Positions 6,241-6,692 of a stretch of DNA of 6,692 nt are shown here, piece after piece. This stretch comes from an uncultured Candidatus Methylacidiphilales bacterium (lineage in GTDB: Bacteria; Verrucomicrobiota; Verrucomicrobiia; Methylacidiphilales; CALFVM01), in assembly GCA_937928665.1 (NCBI GenBank), contig CALFVM010000125.1, positions 1-6,692 of the forward strand. Reading direction: 5' to 3'. Both the position numbers and the translations under genes were made by a program. Each line of letters opens with the position of its first letter. Positions within the stretch are counted from its first letter, which is position 1. The notes beneath the pieces are model-generated. The model did no database searches. It was not told the DNA's origin and was given only the letters and a program-made list of their open reading frames with translations.

Positions 6241-6483
6241 TTAATCCTTGAGGCCCAACGCGGACGCTTCGGATTCGTCCCAGTGGTCAAAGTCGTCCGC
6301 TATCTGGATTTTGCCGGTGAAGGCACCGATCCGCTTGTTGGCGGGTCCGGACGATTTGTAGGGAACCAATTGAACCATGGGCGTGCCGGAACGACCAATG
6401 GTGACAGGTCGCCCCGTTTGGATGACCTGCTTCACTAGCGCGGACAACTGGGCCTTGCTTTCGGTGATGGTAAGCGTTTTCAT
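6241..6483 (-). CDS. Phd/YefM-family antitoxin partner of VapC
   Basis: An 80-aa antitoxin that should bind and silence the downstream PIN toxin and repress its own promoter. The N-terminal part, MKTLTITESKAQLSALVKQV followed by VTIGRSGTPMVQLVPY (about 26-41), is the standard Phd/YefM DNA-binding and dimerisation domain. The acidic tail (IADDFDHWDESEAS, near 60-73) is the likely toxin-wrapping segment. The ATG at 6483 is chosen over an upstream GTG-type start near 6648: the 55 extra residues there are Arg/Ser/Pro-rich, unlike the family, and would run across the promoter. There is no Shine-Dalgarno sequence before the ATG, which fits the leaderless mRNA predicted from the promoter position. 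The stop TAA (6243-6241) precedes the toxin GTG by 5 nt. Confidence 0.9.
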   Translation of the reverse strand: MKTLTITESKAQLSALVKQVIQTGRPVTIGRSGTPMVQLVPYKSSGPANKRIGAFTGKIQIADDFDHWDESEASALGLKD

Positions 6484-6490
6484 GAGAAAA

Positions 6491-6519
6491 ATAAGACCAG
6501 ACCAGACCAGTCCTGTCAA
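6491..6519 (-). promoter_or_regulatory. Promoter of the toxin-antitoxin operon with tandem-repeat operator candidate
   Basis: On the minus strand, a perfect -35 box TTGACA (6519-6514), a 17-bp spacer and a -10-like TCTTAT (6496-6491, 4 of 6 consensus bases) form a sigma70-type promoter. The spacer is filled by three tandem 5-bp units (ACCAG on the plus strand, 6496-6510), a plausible site for antitoxin autorepression. Only 7 nt separate the -10 box from the ATG, so transcription should begin at or beside the start codon. Confidence 0.68.
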
Positions 6520-6651
6520 GAGACCACGGGCAAGGTGAGCAAAGCTGCGTGATCCTGGTAAGGATTTGAAAGAACCGCGGCTCGGAGTGCGCAGACGGGA
6601 GGAGCGGATGGGATGGGACGGGATAGATCTTGGCCTAATCACTCTCATCGA

Positions 6652-6692
6652 GCGGCAATTTCCCGGGAGGGCGAACCTCCGTGTGAGCCGAA
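6652..6692. repeat. 41-bp palindromic repeat, copy 2 (may continue past window)
   Basis: Same orientation as copy 1 at 5371-5411, with two substitutions. The central GGAGG-GCGAA-CCTCC stem is unchanged. Both substitutions fall in the outer stem, where CCCG now faces TGTG and pairs poorly. The window ends at the last matching base, so the true right boundary is unknown. The two copies bracket the toxin-antitoxin operon. Confidence 0.85.

Noticed and set aside
6484..6648. N-terminal extension of the antitoxin to a start near 6648
   Set aside because: The extension is unlike Phd/YefM proteins, would span the promoter, and the family domain begins exactly at the ATG at 6483.

Overview
The window is a GC-rich bacterial chromosome segment. 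Housekeeping genes fill the left part, an orphan polysaccharide-degrading gene the centre, and an accessory, repeat-rich stretch with a toxin-antitoxin module the right. The gene types, GTG starts, GC-rich composition and families of short intergenic repeats suggest a member of the Verrucomicrobiota or a relative. That assignment is an inference from general impression; no rRNA or clear phylogenetic marker is present.

Positions 1-2524 (+) form a tight operon. It contains the 3' two thirds of a MurA-type UDP-GlcNAc enolpyruvyl transferase (cell-wall synthesis), a xylose-isomerase-like TIM-barrel protein whose GTG start overlaps the murA stop by 4 bp, and folP (dihydropteroate synthase, folate synthesis) 11 nt further on. 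A 224-bp gap (2525-2748) holds no gene and no convincing terminator. It separates folP from a convergent minus-strand GH43 beta-xylosidase/arabinofuranosidase-like gene (2749-4263) with all expected catalytic residues and no signal peptide.

From 4411 (+) lies a two-gene unit: a nucleotidyltransferase-fold protein with an intact GG...D-x-D...D signature, and a 64-aa protein that overlaps it by ATGA. The pair resembles a toxin-antitoxin or modification module in layout only. Its function is unknown, and it is the best candidate here for something undescribed.

Positions 5097-5836 contain no credible gene but are packed with short repeats. There is a roughly 105-bp direct repeat in two diverged copies carrying an octamer tandem; a long-arm hairpin; a 41-bp palindromic repeat whose second copy ends the window; and a 148-bp MITE-like element with imperfect terminal inverted repeats in a locally AT-richer patch.

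Positions 5837-6519 (minus strand) hold a phd/vapC-type toxin-antitoxin operon: an 80-aa Phd/YefM-like antitoxin and a 132-aa PIN-domain toxin. The antitoxin is preceded by a near-consensus promoter (TTGACA, 17 bp, TCTTAT). The spacer of that promoter is occupied by three tandem ACCAG repeats, and its expected start site falls at or next to the ATG, which predicts a leaderless mRNA. The 41-bp palindromic repeats bracket this toxin-antitoxin operon.
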